Of a DNA stretch of 64,000 nucleotides, positions 50,633 through 59,513 are shown one piece after another. A model generated the notes under the pieces. The model searched no databases. It was given only the letters and a program-made list of their open reading frames with translations, and was not told the DNA's origin. Within the stretch, counting starts at the first letter, position 1. Each line of letters begins with the position of its first letter. This DNA comes from JBQTII01 sp052388275 (GTDB taxonomy: Bacteria > Actinomycetota > Actinomycetes > Sporichthyales > Sporichthyaceae). A program made the position numbers and the translations under genes. Location: assembly GCA_052388275.1 (NCBI GenBank), contig JBQTII010000021.1:1-64000 (forward strand). Reading direction: 5' to 3'.

Positions 50633-52027
50633 TCAGCCGTGGGCGTGCAGGGGCTTGCCGGCAAGCGCGAGGTGCGCCTCGCCCAGCGCCTCACCCTGGG
50701 TCGGGTGGGCGTGCACGAGTTGGGCGACCTCGCTGGGCAGCGCCTCCCAGTTGTAGATCAGCTGGGCCTCGGAGATCAGCTCCCCGGCTCGGCTGCCGAC
50801 GATGTGCACCCCGAGGACCGGCCCGTCCTTGCGGCGCACAAGCTTGATCGCCCCGGCGGTCCGCAGAATCTGCGACTTGCCGTTGCCGGCCAGGTCGTAG
50901 GACAGGGCCTCGACCGCCTCGGCGCCGTAGCGCTCGGCCGCCTGGGCTTCGGTGATGCCGACGGAGGCGACCTCGGGCTCGGAGTAGGTCACCCGCGGCA
51001 CGCCGTCGTAGTCGATCGGTACCACCGGCAGACCGGCCAGGCGCTCGGCGACGAGCATGCCTTCGGCGAACCCGACATGAGCCAGCTGCAAGGTCGGGAT
51101 CAGATCGCCGACCGCGGAGATCGTGGGCACGCTGGTCTGGCACAAGGCGTCTACCTTGACGAATCCGCGATCCATCTCGACCCCGACCGCCTCGTACCCG
51201 AGGTCGGCCGAGACCGGGCCCCGCCCGATCGCCACCAGCAACAGGTCGGCCTCGATGACCTTGCCGTTCTCGGTCGTGATCCGTACCCCGGCCTCGGTGT
51301 AGGTCACCCCGGTGAACTTGGCGCCGGTCTCGAAGGCGATCTTGCGCTTGCGAAAGGCCCGCTCCAGCAGCTTGGAGTTGGCCTCGTCCTCGGCCGGCAC
51401 CAGCCGCGGCAGGCCCTCGATGATCGTGACCTCGGCTCCGAAGGAGCGCCACACGCTGGCGAACTCGACACCGATGACGCCGCCGCCGAGGATCGCGACC
51501 GAGCGCGGGACGTGATCCAGCGTCAGGGCGTGGTCGGAGCTGATGACGCGGTTCCCGTCGATCTCCAGCCCCGGGATCGAGCGGGGCACGGACCCGGTGG
51601 CCAGCACGATGTGGCGCCCGGTGTACCGCACCCCGCCGGCGTCGACGCTCGTCGGGGAGGACAGCACGCCGGCAGCCTCGACGATCGTGATTTTGCGGGA
51701 CTTCACCAAGCCTTGCAGGCCCTTGTAGAGCTTGGCGATCACGCCGTCGCGGTAGGCGTTGACCGCGGGCATGTCGATGCCTTCGAAGGTGGCCTTGACC
51801 CCGAACTGCTCGCTCTCGCGGGCGGAGTCCGCGACCTCGGCGGCGTGCAGTAGGGCCTTGGTGGGGATGCAACCCTGGTGCAGGCAGGTCCCGCCGAGCT
51901 TGCCCTTCTCGATCAGGACCACGCTCATCCCTAGTTGGGCAGCGCGCAGGGCGCAGGCGTAGCCGCCGCTGCCTCCGCCGAGGATCACCAGATCGAAACT
52001 CGTCTGATCGCCTGCCTGCTCCGACAC
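50633..52027 (-). CDS. lpdA: Dihydrolipoyl dehydrogenase
   Basis: This 464-residue E3 flavoprotein reoxidises dihydrolipoyl groups with NAD. It has the FAD motif LVILGGGSGGYACALRAA, the redox disulfide GGTCLHQGCIPTK, the second dinucleotide motif SVAILGGGVIGVEFAS, and the C-terminal His-Glu pair (HAHPTQGEALGEAH). The start is GTG 52027. It is read with sucB. Confidence 0.97.
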   Translation of the reverse strand: MSEQAGDQTSFDLVILGGGSGGYACALRAAQLGMSVVLIEKGKLGGTCLHQGCIPTKALLHAAEVADSARESEQFGVKATFEGIDMPAVNAYRDGVIAKLYKGLQGLVKSRKITIVEAAGVLSSPTSVDAGGVRYTGRHIVLATGSVPRSIPGLEIDGNRVISSDHALTLDHVPRSVAILGGGVIGVEFASVWRSFGAEVTIIEGLPRLVPAEDEANSKLLERAFRKRKIAFETGAKFTGVTYTEAGVRITTENGKVIEADLLLVAIGRGPVSADLGYEAVGVEMDRGFVKVDALCQTSVPTISAVGDLIPTLQLAHVGFAEGMLVAERLAGLPVVPIDYDGVPRVTYSEPEVASVGITEAQAAERYGAEAVEALSYDLAGNGKSQILRTAGAIKLVRRKDGPVLGVHIVGSRAGELISEAQLIYNWEALPSEVAQLVHAHPTQGEALGEAHLALAGKPLHAHG

Positions 52028-52157
52028 CGGGACTCCTTCGCTCGAGTGCGTGCCCGCCGGTCATCTTTCCACTGCACGCACGAGCGCGCCCGAGCCGGGG
52101 ACGAGCGCTCCGTCACGTGAGGGGGCCGCACTCCGCCTTACCCGCGAGTACTGGCGG

Positions 52158-52163
52158 CATACT
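52158..52163 (+). promoter_or_regulatory. Candidate -10 box of the 52171 gene
   Basis: CATACT, 7 nt, ATG 52171, leaderless spacing. Confidence 0.4.
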
Positions 52164-52170
52164 TGCGTGC

Positions 52171-52503
52171 ATGGGACTGTTCGGTCGGGGCAAGGACAAG
52201 GCGGGGAAGGCCAAGCGGCCTGATTTGGTCGCGCGCGATCACCTCCGGGAGTGGGCCGAGGCTCACGTTGGCGTCGAGGCCTACCTGGAGCCGCAGACCG
52301 CCATCACCGAGCCCACCGTCATGCTCATCGCTCACGACGGCGAGTGGACGCGCCGCCGCGTCCCGAGCCCGGATGCCGCCCGGTCTTTGTGCGGCAAACT
52401 CGGGATCCCGATCTACGACGCCGCGCTGGTCGGCTACCCGCAGCGCAAGCGCGACTTCGACACCCGTCGCTCCACCGAGGGCGAAACGGGTCTGTACCTG
52501 TAA
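52171..52503 (+). CDS. Small conserved hypothetical protein
   Basis: This 110-residue protein begins with a Lys/Arg-rich stretch (MGLFGRGKDKAGKAKRP) and a compact alpha/beta body (EAYLEPQTAITEPTVMLIAHDGEWTRRRV, GIPIYDAALVGYPQRKRDFD). It looks like an actinobacterial conserved protein found between lpdA and pepA; no function is known to me. The start is supported by CATACT at 7 nt. Its end faces pepA convergently. Confidence 0.75.
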   Translation: MGLFGRGKDKAGKAKRPDLVARDHLREWAEAHVGVEAYLEPQTAITEPTVMLIAHDGEWTRRRVPSPDAARSLCGKLGIPIYDAALVGYPQRKRDFDTRRSTEGETGLYL

Positions 52504-52536
52504 CCGAGTCCGAGTCGCGCCACCTGCCGGATACCG

Positions 52537-54030
52537 TCAGGCGAGGTCCTCGGCAAGGCGGACCATTGTCCGCACCGCGGCGCCGGTGCCGCCCTTGGGG
52601 GTGTAGCCGTAGGGCTCGCCCTCGTTGAACGCCGGGCCGGCGATGTCCAGGTGCACCCACGGCACATCGCCCGAGACGAATTCCTTCAGGAACAGGCCCG
52701 CGGACAGCGCCCCGCCCATCCGCTCGCCGATGTTGGCGAGGTCCGCGACGGCGGACTTCAGGCCGGTCCTCAGTTCCGGGGGCAGCGGCATCGGCCACAT
52801 CAGCTCACCGACCTCGGCCGCGAGGGCGTGGACCTTGGCCCGGGTGGCGTCGTCATTGCTCATGATCCCGGTGGTCCTACTGCCCAGCGCCACCATGATC
52901 GCCCCGGTCAGGGTCGCGGCGTCGACGATCAGGTCGGGGGAGTCCTCGCAGGCCCGGGCCAGCGCGTCCGCCAGGATCAGGCGCCCCTCGGCGTCGGTGT
53001 TGAGCACCTCGACGGTCTTGCCGGAGTACATCGTCAGCACGTCCGAGGGACGAATCGCGGTGCCTGACGGCATGTTCTCCACCATCGGCGCCCACGCGGT
53101 GACGTTCACCGCCAGATTGAGCTTGGCGATCGCGCGGGCGGCCGCGATGACCGCCGCGGCCCCGCTCATGTCGCATTTCATGGTGACCATGCCGTCGGCG
53201 GTCTTGAGGGACAGACCGCCGGAGTCGAAGGTGACGCCCTTACCGACCAGGGCGAGGTGCTTGGTGGCCTTCGGGTGGGTCCAGGTCAGCTTCACCAGCC
53301 GCGGGGGGTTCGCCGAGCCCTGCCCGACGCCGACGATGCCGCCATAGCCGCCCTTCTTCAGCGCCTTCTCGTCCAGGACCTCGACGGCCAGACCCGTGCC
53401 GGCGGCGGCGGCGGACGCGGCCGCCGCCAGCTCGATCGGGTGCAGGTCCGAGGGCGGGGTGTTGATCAGGTCTCGGGCGATACCGATCGCCTCGGCGAGG
53501 GTCTGCGCTCGTTTGGCGGCGGCCTTGGCCCCGCGGTCGCCCTTGAGGCCGGTGACCAGGCTCAGGGTCGCGACCGGTTCCGCCGGGGCGGAGCCGTTGG
53601 TGCGGTAGCGCAGGTAGGCATACGCCCCGAGCAGTGCGCCCTCGGCGACGGCGGCCACCTCGGCCACGCTGGCGGCCGGCAGGGCGAGCGCGGCCGAGGC
53701 CTTGCCCGCGGCGGCCCGGGTGGCTGCTCCCGCGGCACGGCGCAGGGTCTCGGCGTCATAGCCGGCCCGTCCCGGTGCATCGCCCAGGCCGACCACCAGC
53801 ACAAGGGCAGCCTTGAAGGCGGGCGGGGCCGGCAGCTTGGTGATCTCCTCCGCCTTGCCGGTGGCGCCCATCGCGGCCAGCACCGCCCCCAGTCGTGCGG
53901 GCATGCCCGTGTCGACCTCTTTGGCCGCGGGCGTGAGCACCAGGCCCTTGGGGCCGGCGGCGACGCCGACGACGAGCACGTCGGTGCGCACGGCGTCAAG
54001 GGCGGAGTCGGTGAGCGAGAGCGAGGGCAC
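52537..54030 (-). CDS. pepA: Leucyl aminopeptidase (M17)
   Basis: This 497-residue M17 aminopeptidase removes N-terminal residues and forms hexamers in the cytosol. The metal and catalytic motifs are present: VGKGVTFDSGGLSLK and NTDAEGRL. The start is GTG 54030, with TAAGGA 6 nt upstream. It is divergent from gcvT and shares an inverted repeat with it. Confidence 0.96.
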   Translation of the reverse strand: MPSLSLTDSALDAVRTDVLVVGVAAGPKGLVLTPAAKEVDTGMPARLGAVLAAMGATGKAEEITKLPAPPAFKAALVLVVGLGDAPGRAGYDAETLRRAAGAATRAAAGKASAALALPAASVAEVAAVAEGALLGAYAYLRYRTNGSAPAEPVATLSLVTGLKGDRGAKAAAKRAQTLAEAIGIARDLINTPPSDLHPIELAAAASAAAAGTGLAVEVLDEKALKKGGYGGIVGVGQGSANPPRLVKLTWTHPKATKHLALVGKGVTFDSGGLSLKTADGMVTMKCDMSGAAAVIAAARAIAKLNLAVNVTAWAPMVENMPSGTAIRPSDVLTMYSGKTVEVLNTDAEGRLILADALARACEDSPDLIVDAATLTGAIMVALGSRTTGIMSNDDATRAKVHALAAEVGELMWPMPLPPELRTGLKSAVADLANIGERMGGALSAGLFLKEFVSGDVPWVHLDIAGPAFNEGEPYGYTPKGGTGAAVRTMVRLAEDLA

Positions 54031-54041
54031 GGGGCGTCCTT

Positions 54042-54100
54042 AGCTGTGCAGTGACGTCAGGGTCGGTCGTCGCCGCTTCGGTCGCGGTGCTGCACAGGCT
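54042..54100. promoter_or_regulatory. Inverted repeat between divergent pepA and gcvT
   Basis: CTGTGCAG (54044-54051) pairs with CTGCACAG (54090-54097), extended by flanking TAG/GCTA bases. The arms are 38 nt apart, too far for a usual operator, so it may be a hairpin near the pepA start or a site for a looped regulator. It partly overlaps the pepA -10-like box. Confidence 0.35.
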
Positions 54101-54133
54101 AACCGTGGTGATCCGTCCGGGTCGGGAACTCAC

Positions 54134-54139
54134 TAGGTT
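54134..54139 (+). promoter_or_regulatory. Candidate -10 box of gcvT
   Basis: TAGGTT, 6 nt, ATG 54146, leaderless spacing. Confidence 0.5.
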
Positions 54140-54145
54140 GCGGGG

Positions 54146-55276
54146 ATGAGTACGGCATTACGCCAATCCCCGTTGCACGAGCGGCACGTCGAGTCCGGTG
54201 CCAAGCTGGCCGATTTCGGCGGCTGGGAAATGCCGATCGACTACGGCGCGACGACCTACCGAGGCACCAAGCTCGGGGTGGTCGCCGAACACACGGCGGT
54301 GCGCACCGGCGTCGGGATCTTCGACGTCTCGCACCTGGGCAAGATCACCGTCACCGGCCCGGGTGCGGCGGCGTTCGTCGACTCCTGCCTCACCAACGCG
54401 CTCGAGCGGATCACGGCGGGCCAGGCGCAGTACAGCCTGTGCTGCGACGAGGCCACCGGCGGCGTCGTCGACGACCTGATCGTCTACCTGCGCTCGGATC
54501 GCGACGTGCTGCTGGTGCCCAACGCCGCCAACTGCGCCGAGGTCGCCGCTCGCCTGACGGCCGCCGCCCCCAGCGGGGTGGCGGTGCGCGACCGGCACTG
54601 CGACCTCGCCGTGATCGCCGTGCAGGGTCCGGTGAGCGCGAAGGTGCTGGGGAAGGCGGGGCTGGCTGTGCGCGGTCTGGACTACATGAGTTTTCTCGAT
54701 ACGACCTGGCGCGGCGCCCCCCTCGTGATCTGCCGGAGCGGCTACACGGGCGAGCACGGCTTCGAGTTACTCCCGGGCGTCGCTACCGCAGCGGACCTGT
54801 GGGAGGAGCTGCTGACTGCGGGCCAGGAGTGGGGCGCAGTTCCCTGCGGGCTGGGGGCTCGGGACACCCTGCGCACGGAGATGGGTTATCCGCTGCACGG
54901 TCAGGACATCAGCGTCGCGATCACTCCGGTGCAGGCCGGGCTCGGCTGGGCGATCGGCTGGGGCAAGGCGGCGTTCTGGGGCCGCGAGGTGCTCGCCGCC
55001 GAGCGCGCGGCCGGGCGCTCGCGGCGCCTGGTGGGGCTCGAGGCGTTGGGCCCCCAGATCCCGCGGGCGCATATGAGTGTGCGCTCGGATGCCGGTGATC
55101 AGCTGGGGGAGATCACCAGCGGGACCTTCTCCCCGACCCGCAAGCTCGGCATCGCCCTCGCGCTGGTGGTGGCGTCGGTGGCGGACGGCGACGAGGTCGT
55201 CGTCGATGTCCGTGGCCGGCCGGGGCGCTTCCGGGTGGTGCGCCCGCCGTTCGTGCCCTCGCGTGTGCGGTCCTGA
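54146..55276 (+). CDS. gcvT: Glycine cleavage system T protein (aminomethyltransferase)
   Basis: GcvT transfers the aminomethyl carbon from lipoylated H protein to tetrahydrofolate. The 376 residues contain the N-terminal KLADFGGWEMPIDYG, VFDVSHLGKI-like IFDVSHLGKITVTG, the CRSGYTGEHGFELL motif and GARDTLRTEMGYPLHGQDI. No gcvH or gcvP is in the window. It appears leaderless and lies convergent to cobS. Confidence 0.96.
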   Translation: MSTALRQSPLHERHVESGAKLADFGGWEMPIDYGATTYRGTKLGVVAEHTAVRTGVGIFDVSHLGKITVTGPGAAAFVDSCLTNALERITAGQAQYSLCCDEATGGVVDDLIVYLRSDRDVLLVPNAANCAEVAARLTAAAPSGVAVRDRHCDLAVIAVQGPVSAKVLGKAGLAVRGLDYMSFLDTTWRGAPLVICRSGYTGEHGFELLPGVATAADLWEELLTAGQEWGAVPCGLGARDTLRTEMGYPLHGQDISVAITPVQAGLGWAIGWGKAAFWGREVLAAERAAGRSRRLVGLEALGPQIPRAHMSVRSDAGDQLGEITSGTFSPTRKLGIALALVVASVADGDEVVVDVRGRPGRFRVVRPPFVPSRVRS

Positions 55277-55313
55277 CCCCCACCCAGCGACGTCGTGTCC
55301 GGCAGGGCCTTCC

Positions 55314-56135
55314 TCAGGTGGTGGCCAGCACCACCAGGGCGACGGTGGTCGCGGTTTCGACCAGGGCACCGAGGACGTCTCCGGTGATCCCACCGAAACG
55401 CAGCCGGGCGCGCCGGAGCAGGAGCGCAGCGACGCCCGCCGCGAGCAGCACGGCGAGTACGGCGCGGCCCACCCCGACGTCGGTAGCGGCCCCGGCCAAT
55501 GCCGCGCCCCCCAGCAGAGCCGCCGTCAGGACCCCGGCAGCGGCGAGTGGCACCGAGCCCGCGACCAGCGCCCCGAGGCCATCGGGCCGGGCCGCCCGAG
55601 CCCCGGTTCGGCAGGCCCAGGCCAGCGGCAGCCGCCCGATCGCCCCGGCCAGCGCCAGCAGCACGATGAGGTGATGATCCGGACTGTGCGCGATCAGCGA
55701 GGCCACCGCGGCGATCTGCCCGAGCAGCACCAGGATCAGCGTCACGACCCCGAACGGACCGATGTCCGGCGCCTTCATGACCGCCAGGGCCCGCTCGCGG
55801 CCACTGCGCCCCGGAGTCGCCGCCTGGGAGCCGAGAGCGTCGGCGGTGTCGGCCAGCCCGTCCAGGTGCAGCCCCCGGGTCCACGCCGCGAGCAGGGCCA
55901 CGGCGCCCACCGCCGCCACCAGCGGCCCGACCCCGCACTCACCGCCCGCCCACGTCAGAGCTCCCGCGCTCGCTCCGAGGACGGCGCCGATCACCGGCGC
56001 GACGAGCATCGCCACCCCGGCAGCACGCCGGTCCACGGACACCCGTCCCGCCGGGACGATGGTCAGCAGGCTCATCGCGAGCCGCAGCCCGCGCAAGGCG
56101 CTCGCGCCGGCGGGCTCACCCTCGCCTGAGCTCAC
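55314..56135 (-). CDS. cobS: Cobalamin synthase (adenosylcobinamide-GDP ribazoletransferase)
   Basis: CobS joins alpha-ribazole (phosphate) to adenosylcobinamide-GDP, the last assembly step of B12. The 273 residues form several membrane helices and carry the metal motif HLDGLADTADALGS. It lies 10 nt after cobT and shares its transcript. cobU, a kinase-like gene and this pair form the nucleotide-loop assembly block. Confidence 0.95.
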   Translation of the reverse strand: MSSGEGEPAGASALRGLRLAMSLLTIVPAGRVSVDRRAAGVAMLVAPVIGAVLGASAGALTWAGGECGVGPLVAAVGAVALLAAWTRGLHLDGLADTADALGSQAATPGRSGRERALAVMKAPDIGPFGVVTLILVLLGQIAAVASLIAHSPDHHLIVLLALAGAIGRLPLAWACRTGARAARPDGLGALVAGSVPLAAAGVLTAALLGGAALAGAATDVGVGRAVLAVLLAAGVAALLLRRARLRFGGITGDVLGALVETATTVALVVLATT

Positions 56136-56145
56136 GCGCCCGGGC

Positions 56146-57021
56146 TCACGCGCGGGTTCCGCCGCCCAGCAGCGCCGCCGCGGCCTCGAGCACGGGCAGG
56201 CACAGGACCGAGGCCACCCCCTGACCGGGCTCGACGCCGAGGGAGAGCAGCGAATACACGTCGAGATGCGTGAAAGCCGCGGCGGCGGCCGGGTCGGTGT
56301 CGGCGTGGGCGGGGATCAGCCAGCTCAGGGCGTCGGGATTGATCCGGTGCACGATCAGCGCCGCCGTGATCGGCGCGAGGCCCTCAAGCACCACCGGGGT
56401 ACGGCGCACTGCCGCCCCGAGCAGCAACCCGGTCAGGTAGGCGAGCTCGGTCCCGCCCGCGCTGGCGAGCAGGCTCAGCGGGTCGGTCCCCGCGGTGCGG
56501 TGGCGGCGCAGACCGTCGCGGACCGCGGCGACCCGCGTCATCCAGGTCGCGTCATCGACGCCGCGGGAGGTGACCATCGAGGGCCCATCGGTGCCGGTGA
56601 GCGCAGCGACCGCGATCACACACGGCACCACCGCGGTGGAGTTCGGCACGGCCACCAGCAGCAGGTCGGTGCCGGTATCGGCTGCTGCCTCGGCCACATC
56701 GATTCCCGCTTGCAGGGCCACGGCCACGTCGTCGTATCCGGCGTCCGCGCGCAGGGCCCGCACGGGCTGGGGCAGGGCCCCCGCGACGCGCTCCAGGCTC
56801 GCCGGAACGGTCCCGTCCGTGGTGAACGCGAACATCCGCACCCGCTCGGGCGGTGCTGGGGGGCAGGTCCCGGTGACCGACGCCCACCACATGCCGGCCT
56901 TACGCAGCCGCCCGAGCTCCCCGGCGTCCAGCTTGTCGAAGGCGGCTTCGGCCTCGGCGCGCGCGTCGTCATGGGAGCGGGTGATGCGGGCCGCAAGGGC
57001 GGCAAGTTCCTCAGCAGTCAT
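56146..57021 (-). CDS. cobT: CobT-like phosphoribosyltransferase, atypical active site
   Basis: CobT activates lower-ligand bases such as dimethylbenzimidazole with nicotinate mononucleotide. The 291 residues are short for the family (about 350). The central (VVPCVIAVAALTG) and C-terminal fold features (HLDVYSLLSLGV, LPVLEAAAALL) match CobT, but the terminal GEG catalytic loop reads GQG (Gln267 where the catalytic Glu normally is), and the usual N-terminal GDHG-type motif reads TTDG. Glu264 lies close by and could substitute. Activity is uncertain; position between cobS and cobU supports a B12 link. Confidence 0.85.
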   Translation of the reverse strand: MTAEELAALAARITRSHDDARAEAEAAFDKLDAGELGRLRKAGMWWASVTGTCPPAPPERVRMFAFTTDGTVPASLERVAGALPQPVRALRADAGYDDVAVALQAGIDVAEAAADTGTDLLLVAVPNSTAVVPCVIAVAALTGTDGPSMVTSRGVDDATWMTRVAAVRDGLRRHRTAGTDPLSLLASAGGTELAYLTGLLLGAAVRRTPVVLEGLAPITAALIVHRINPDALSWLIPAHADTDPAAAAAFTHLDVYSLLSLGVEPGQGVASVLCLPVLEAAAALLGGGTRA

Positions 57022-57093
57022 GGCCGCCGCAGCTTAGCCTCGATCCGTGGACTGGGACCTGGATGGTCTCGGGCGGGCGTAGGTGAGGGGCCG

Positions 57094-58407
57094 TCAGCGG
57101 CGACCCGGGCTCGGCAACACCGTCGCCCGCCCCCGGCCGAACCGGATCCGCATGCCCGGGTCGCACTGGATGTTGCGCCCGACCGGCACCTCGCACACCC
57201 GCCCGTCCGGCCCGGTCGCCATCCACGCCTTGTCCGTGAGATTGCGGATCCCCCACCGGGTCGGGTCGGTCGGGCGGCGGGTCATCTCCCCCACCGGCAT
57301 GGAGGCATCGGGGTCACCGCCGAAATGGTCCGACCACACCCGGGTCAGCGGGCCCACCGCGATCCGCTTGTGCCCGATCTGAACCGAGCACGGCGCGTCG
57401 TTGACGTGCCCGCACCGCACGCAGGCCCGGCTCGGTTCCTCCCAGTCGACGAAGATCACCCCGCCGCAATGCCCGCACTCCGTCAGCGAATCGCGCAGCC
57501 GCAACATCGCCGAGGCCCAGATCCCCTCCGCGACCCGCGCGTCCGGGTCCTGCAGACCGGGCCCGAAGGCCTCACAGAACAGCTCGCGCAGGAAGGTCGG
57601 GTAGTGCTGCCAGTACCGCTGCGGCGTGTCCTGGACCGGGCGATTGCGGTCGTCCTGGGGATCGAAGATGAACAGCGGATCCGTGCCGTAGTGCACCAGC
57701 TTCCAGGCGTCATCGACGATGCGGTGCTCGGTCTTGCGGCCCTCCAGCGGATCGGCGAAGAACAAAAGGTAGAACAGCAGGACCGCGAGAGTGTGCCGGT
57801 CCGCCCGGGACGACGGCGGGCTCCCGCGCTCGACCCCGAACGCGCGCCGGATGACCTCCGGCGCCATAAAGCCCACGGTCCCCAGGTAGCGCGCCGACGG
57901 GTCCACCACGAGGCGTTCGCTGGCATCGATGATCAGGTCCCCGGTCGCCGGAACGACCAGCACGCAGCCGAAGTCGAGGTTCTGGTATCGCAGCCCGCGC
58001 GTCCGCAGCCGGCCGAGCTCCGCGGCGAGGTGGCGGCAGGCCGTCAGGGTCGCGTTGGTCGACCACGCGACCGGCAAACCGTCCGCGGCGCGGCCTACCA
58101 TCACGTCCAGCAAAGTGACGTACTCCGGCGGCCGCAGCGGCATCAGGTACCCGAAATCCGGATGGCCCGGCACGCTTGCCAGGGCTATTGGCCACAGGAA
58201 CCGCTCGCTCGGCGGGCCGTAGTCGATCAGCTTGGCCAGACTGTCGTACTGGGTGCGGTCGGCCATCTTGTACCACTTGAGCGCGTACGAATTACCCACG
58301 TGGTCACCCACTTCGAACACGAAAGTCTGCCCGTCCTCGCCCAGCGAATGCCCGACGACCACCCGGCCGCCGCCGGTGATGTCGACGGCTGTGTTCGGCG
58401 CGAGCAC
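57094..58407 (-). CDS. TerY-type kinase-like protein with zinc ribbon, probably a pseudokinase
   Basis: This 437-residue protein has a protein-kinase-like domain (Lys44 in YALKWYK, later GFMAPEV) of the kind found near tellurium/TerY genes. The catalytic loop expected as a [H/Y]xDxxxxN pattern reads YQNLDFGCVLV, with Asn143 for the catalytic Asp and Cys148 for the metal-binding Asn; DFG is DAS (161-163). A zinc ribbon (CGHCGG, CVRCGH) near residue 330 precedes a C-terminal FHA-like beta region (VGRNIQCDPGMRIRFGRGR). GTG 58407 has GGAGGT at 6 nt. No Ter gene is nearby. Confidence 0.85.
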   Translation of the reverse strand: MLAPNTAVDITGGGRVVVGHSLGEDGQTFVFEVGDHVGNSYALKWYKMADRTQYDSLAKLIDYGPPSERFLWPIALASVPGHPDFGYLMPLRPPEYVTLLDVMVGRAADGLPVAWSTNATLTACRHLAAELGRLRTRGLRYQNLDFGCVLVVPATGDLIIDASERLVVDPSARYLGTVGFMAPEVIRRAFGVERGSPPSSRADRHTLAVLLFYLLFFADPLEGRKTEHRIVDDAWKLVHYGTDPLFIFDPQDDRNRPVQDTPQRYWQHYPTFLRELFCEAFGPGLQDPDARVAEGIWASAMLRLRDSLTECGHCGGVIFVDWEEPSRACVRCGHVNDAPCSVQIGHKRIAVGPLTRVWSDHFGGDPDASMPVGEMTRRPTDPTRWGIRNLTDKAWMATGPDGRVCEVPVGRNIQCDPGMRIRFGRGRATVLPSPGRR

Positions 58408-58630
58408 CCCGACCTCCGCATCTCAACACCCCTCGGGGCGGATCGGCCCGCCCCGAGGTGCTGCTGGGAACCACGGTGACAGTGCTGCCAGGGCCCCGGC
58501 ATCCCCAAAATGCGCCAAGTGCGTGCGCGGCGGACCAGTGATCGTCCTGCTACGCCGCAGGGGTGTCGGCTGGGGATCCGTACTGCATCAGAGGTGACGA
58601 CCGTTGCGCCCAGATCGCCCACCGGTTTCG

Positions 58631-59212
58631 TTAGCTTGGGCCGTCGGGATTGTGCAGCGGGAGCAGGCGTCCGGCAACCACCAGGTACACCTCGTCCGCG
58701 ACCGCCGCCAGCTCCTGGTTCAGCCGGCCGAGCTCGTCCCGAAAGCGTCGACCGGACTGGTGAGCGGGCACGACGCCGAGCCCGACCTCATTACTGACCG
58801 CGATCACTGTGCCCGGAGCGGCTGCCCACGCGCCGATCAGCGCCTCGGTGCGTCGCCGCAGTGCCCTCTGCGCTGCGCCCGAGGTCCACTGCGCGTCATC
58901 CCACGCGTGGCAGGAGTCCATCGCCCGGTTCAGCCACAGCGCCAGGCAGTCGATCAGGACGACGCCGGGCAGCGCCAGCGACTCGCGCAGGTCCGGAGTC
59001 TCCAGCGTGCTCCAGGTCGACGGGCGTCGCTCGCGGTGCGCGGCGATCCGGGCCGCCCACTCCGCATCGTCGCCACGTTCCGGAGCGGTCGCCACATAGG
59101 TCACGGGCGCCTCGCCGGCCGCGTTCGCGGCCATTGCCTCCGCCGCCGCGGACTTGCCCGAGCGGGCCCCGCCGAGCAGCAGGACGCGCCGCGGCGCGAT
59201 GGGAAGGGTCAT
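58631..59212 (-). CDS. cobU: Adenosylcobinamide kinase / adenosylcobinamide-phosphate guanylyltransferase
   Basis: CobU phosphorylates adenosylcobinamide and then attaches GMP. The 193 residues have the P-loop LLGGARSGKS, the VATAPERGDDAEW segment, IDCLALWLN and VSNEVGLGVVP. The start is ATG 59212; longer readings (to 59509) overlap the divergent small gene. It lies upstream of the kinase-like gene, cobT and cobS on the same strand. Confidence 0.95.
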   Translation of the reverse strand: MTLPIAPRRVLLLGGARSGKSAAAEAMAANAAGEAPVTYVATAPERGDDAEWAARIAAHRERRPSTWSTLETPDLRESLALPGVVLIDCLALWLNRAMDSCHAWDDAQWTSGAAQRALRRRTEALIGAWAAAPGTVIAVSNEVGLGVVPAHQSGRRFRDELGRLNQELAAVADEVYLVVAGRLLPLHNPDGPS

Positions 59213-59235
59213 GGCCGTTAGCCTGCCTGAGCACC

Positions 59236-59496
59236 ATGACAAGTGAGCAGGCGAGTGCACAGGCGGACGATCCGGGGAGCATCGACATGGCGTGGAGCTG
59301 GCGGTACGAGAAGTCCGACGGCAGCGAGGTGATTCCCGTCGCCGGGTCGATCCCGGCGTTCCCCACCCAGGCCGACGCCGAAAGCTGGATCGGAGAGATC
59401 TGGCGTGAGCTGGTCGGCCAGGGTGTCGACGCGGTGACCTTGCTGGAAGGCACTGCGAAGGTTTACGGCCCGATGTCTTTGCACCCGAGCGAGTAG
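59236..59496 (+). CDS. Small conserved hypothetical protein
   Basis: This 86-residue protein (WSWRYEKSDGSEV, FPTQADAESWIGEIWRELV) resembles a small conserved actinobacterial protein found next to cobU; no function is known. ATG 59236 is used, but ATG 59287 (MAWSWRYEKSDG) is possible. It is divergent from cobU with 23 bp between the starts. Confidence 0.75.
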   Translation: MTSEQASAQADDPGSIDMAWSWRYEKSDGSEVIPVAGSIPAFPTQADAESWIGEIWRELVGQGVDAVTLLEGTAKVYGPMSLHPSE

Positions 59497-59513
59497 CCGA
59501 TCGCCACATCGGG

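Noticed and set aside
49733..51853. 706-codon plus-strand ORF across sucB and lpdA
   Set aside because: It is Ala/Gly/Ser-rich low complexity antisense to the E2 linkers and E3; a GC-rich shadow.
54031..54145. Glycine riboswitch before gcvT
   Set aside because: The gap is only 115 bp, has no glycine-aptamer core, and gcvT appears to be leaderless.
57022..57093. Cobalamin riboswitch before cobT
   Set aside because: The gap is 72 bp and shows no B12-box.
55762..58479. 905-codon plus-strand ORF across cobS, cobT and the kinase-like gene
   Set aside because: It is antisense to three recognised genes and shows no domain.
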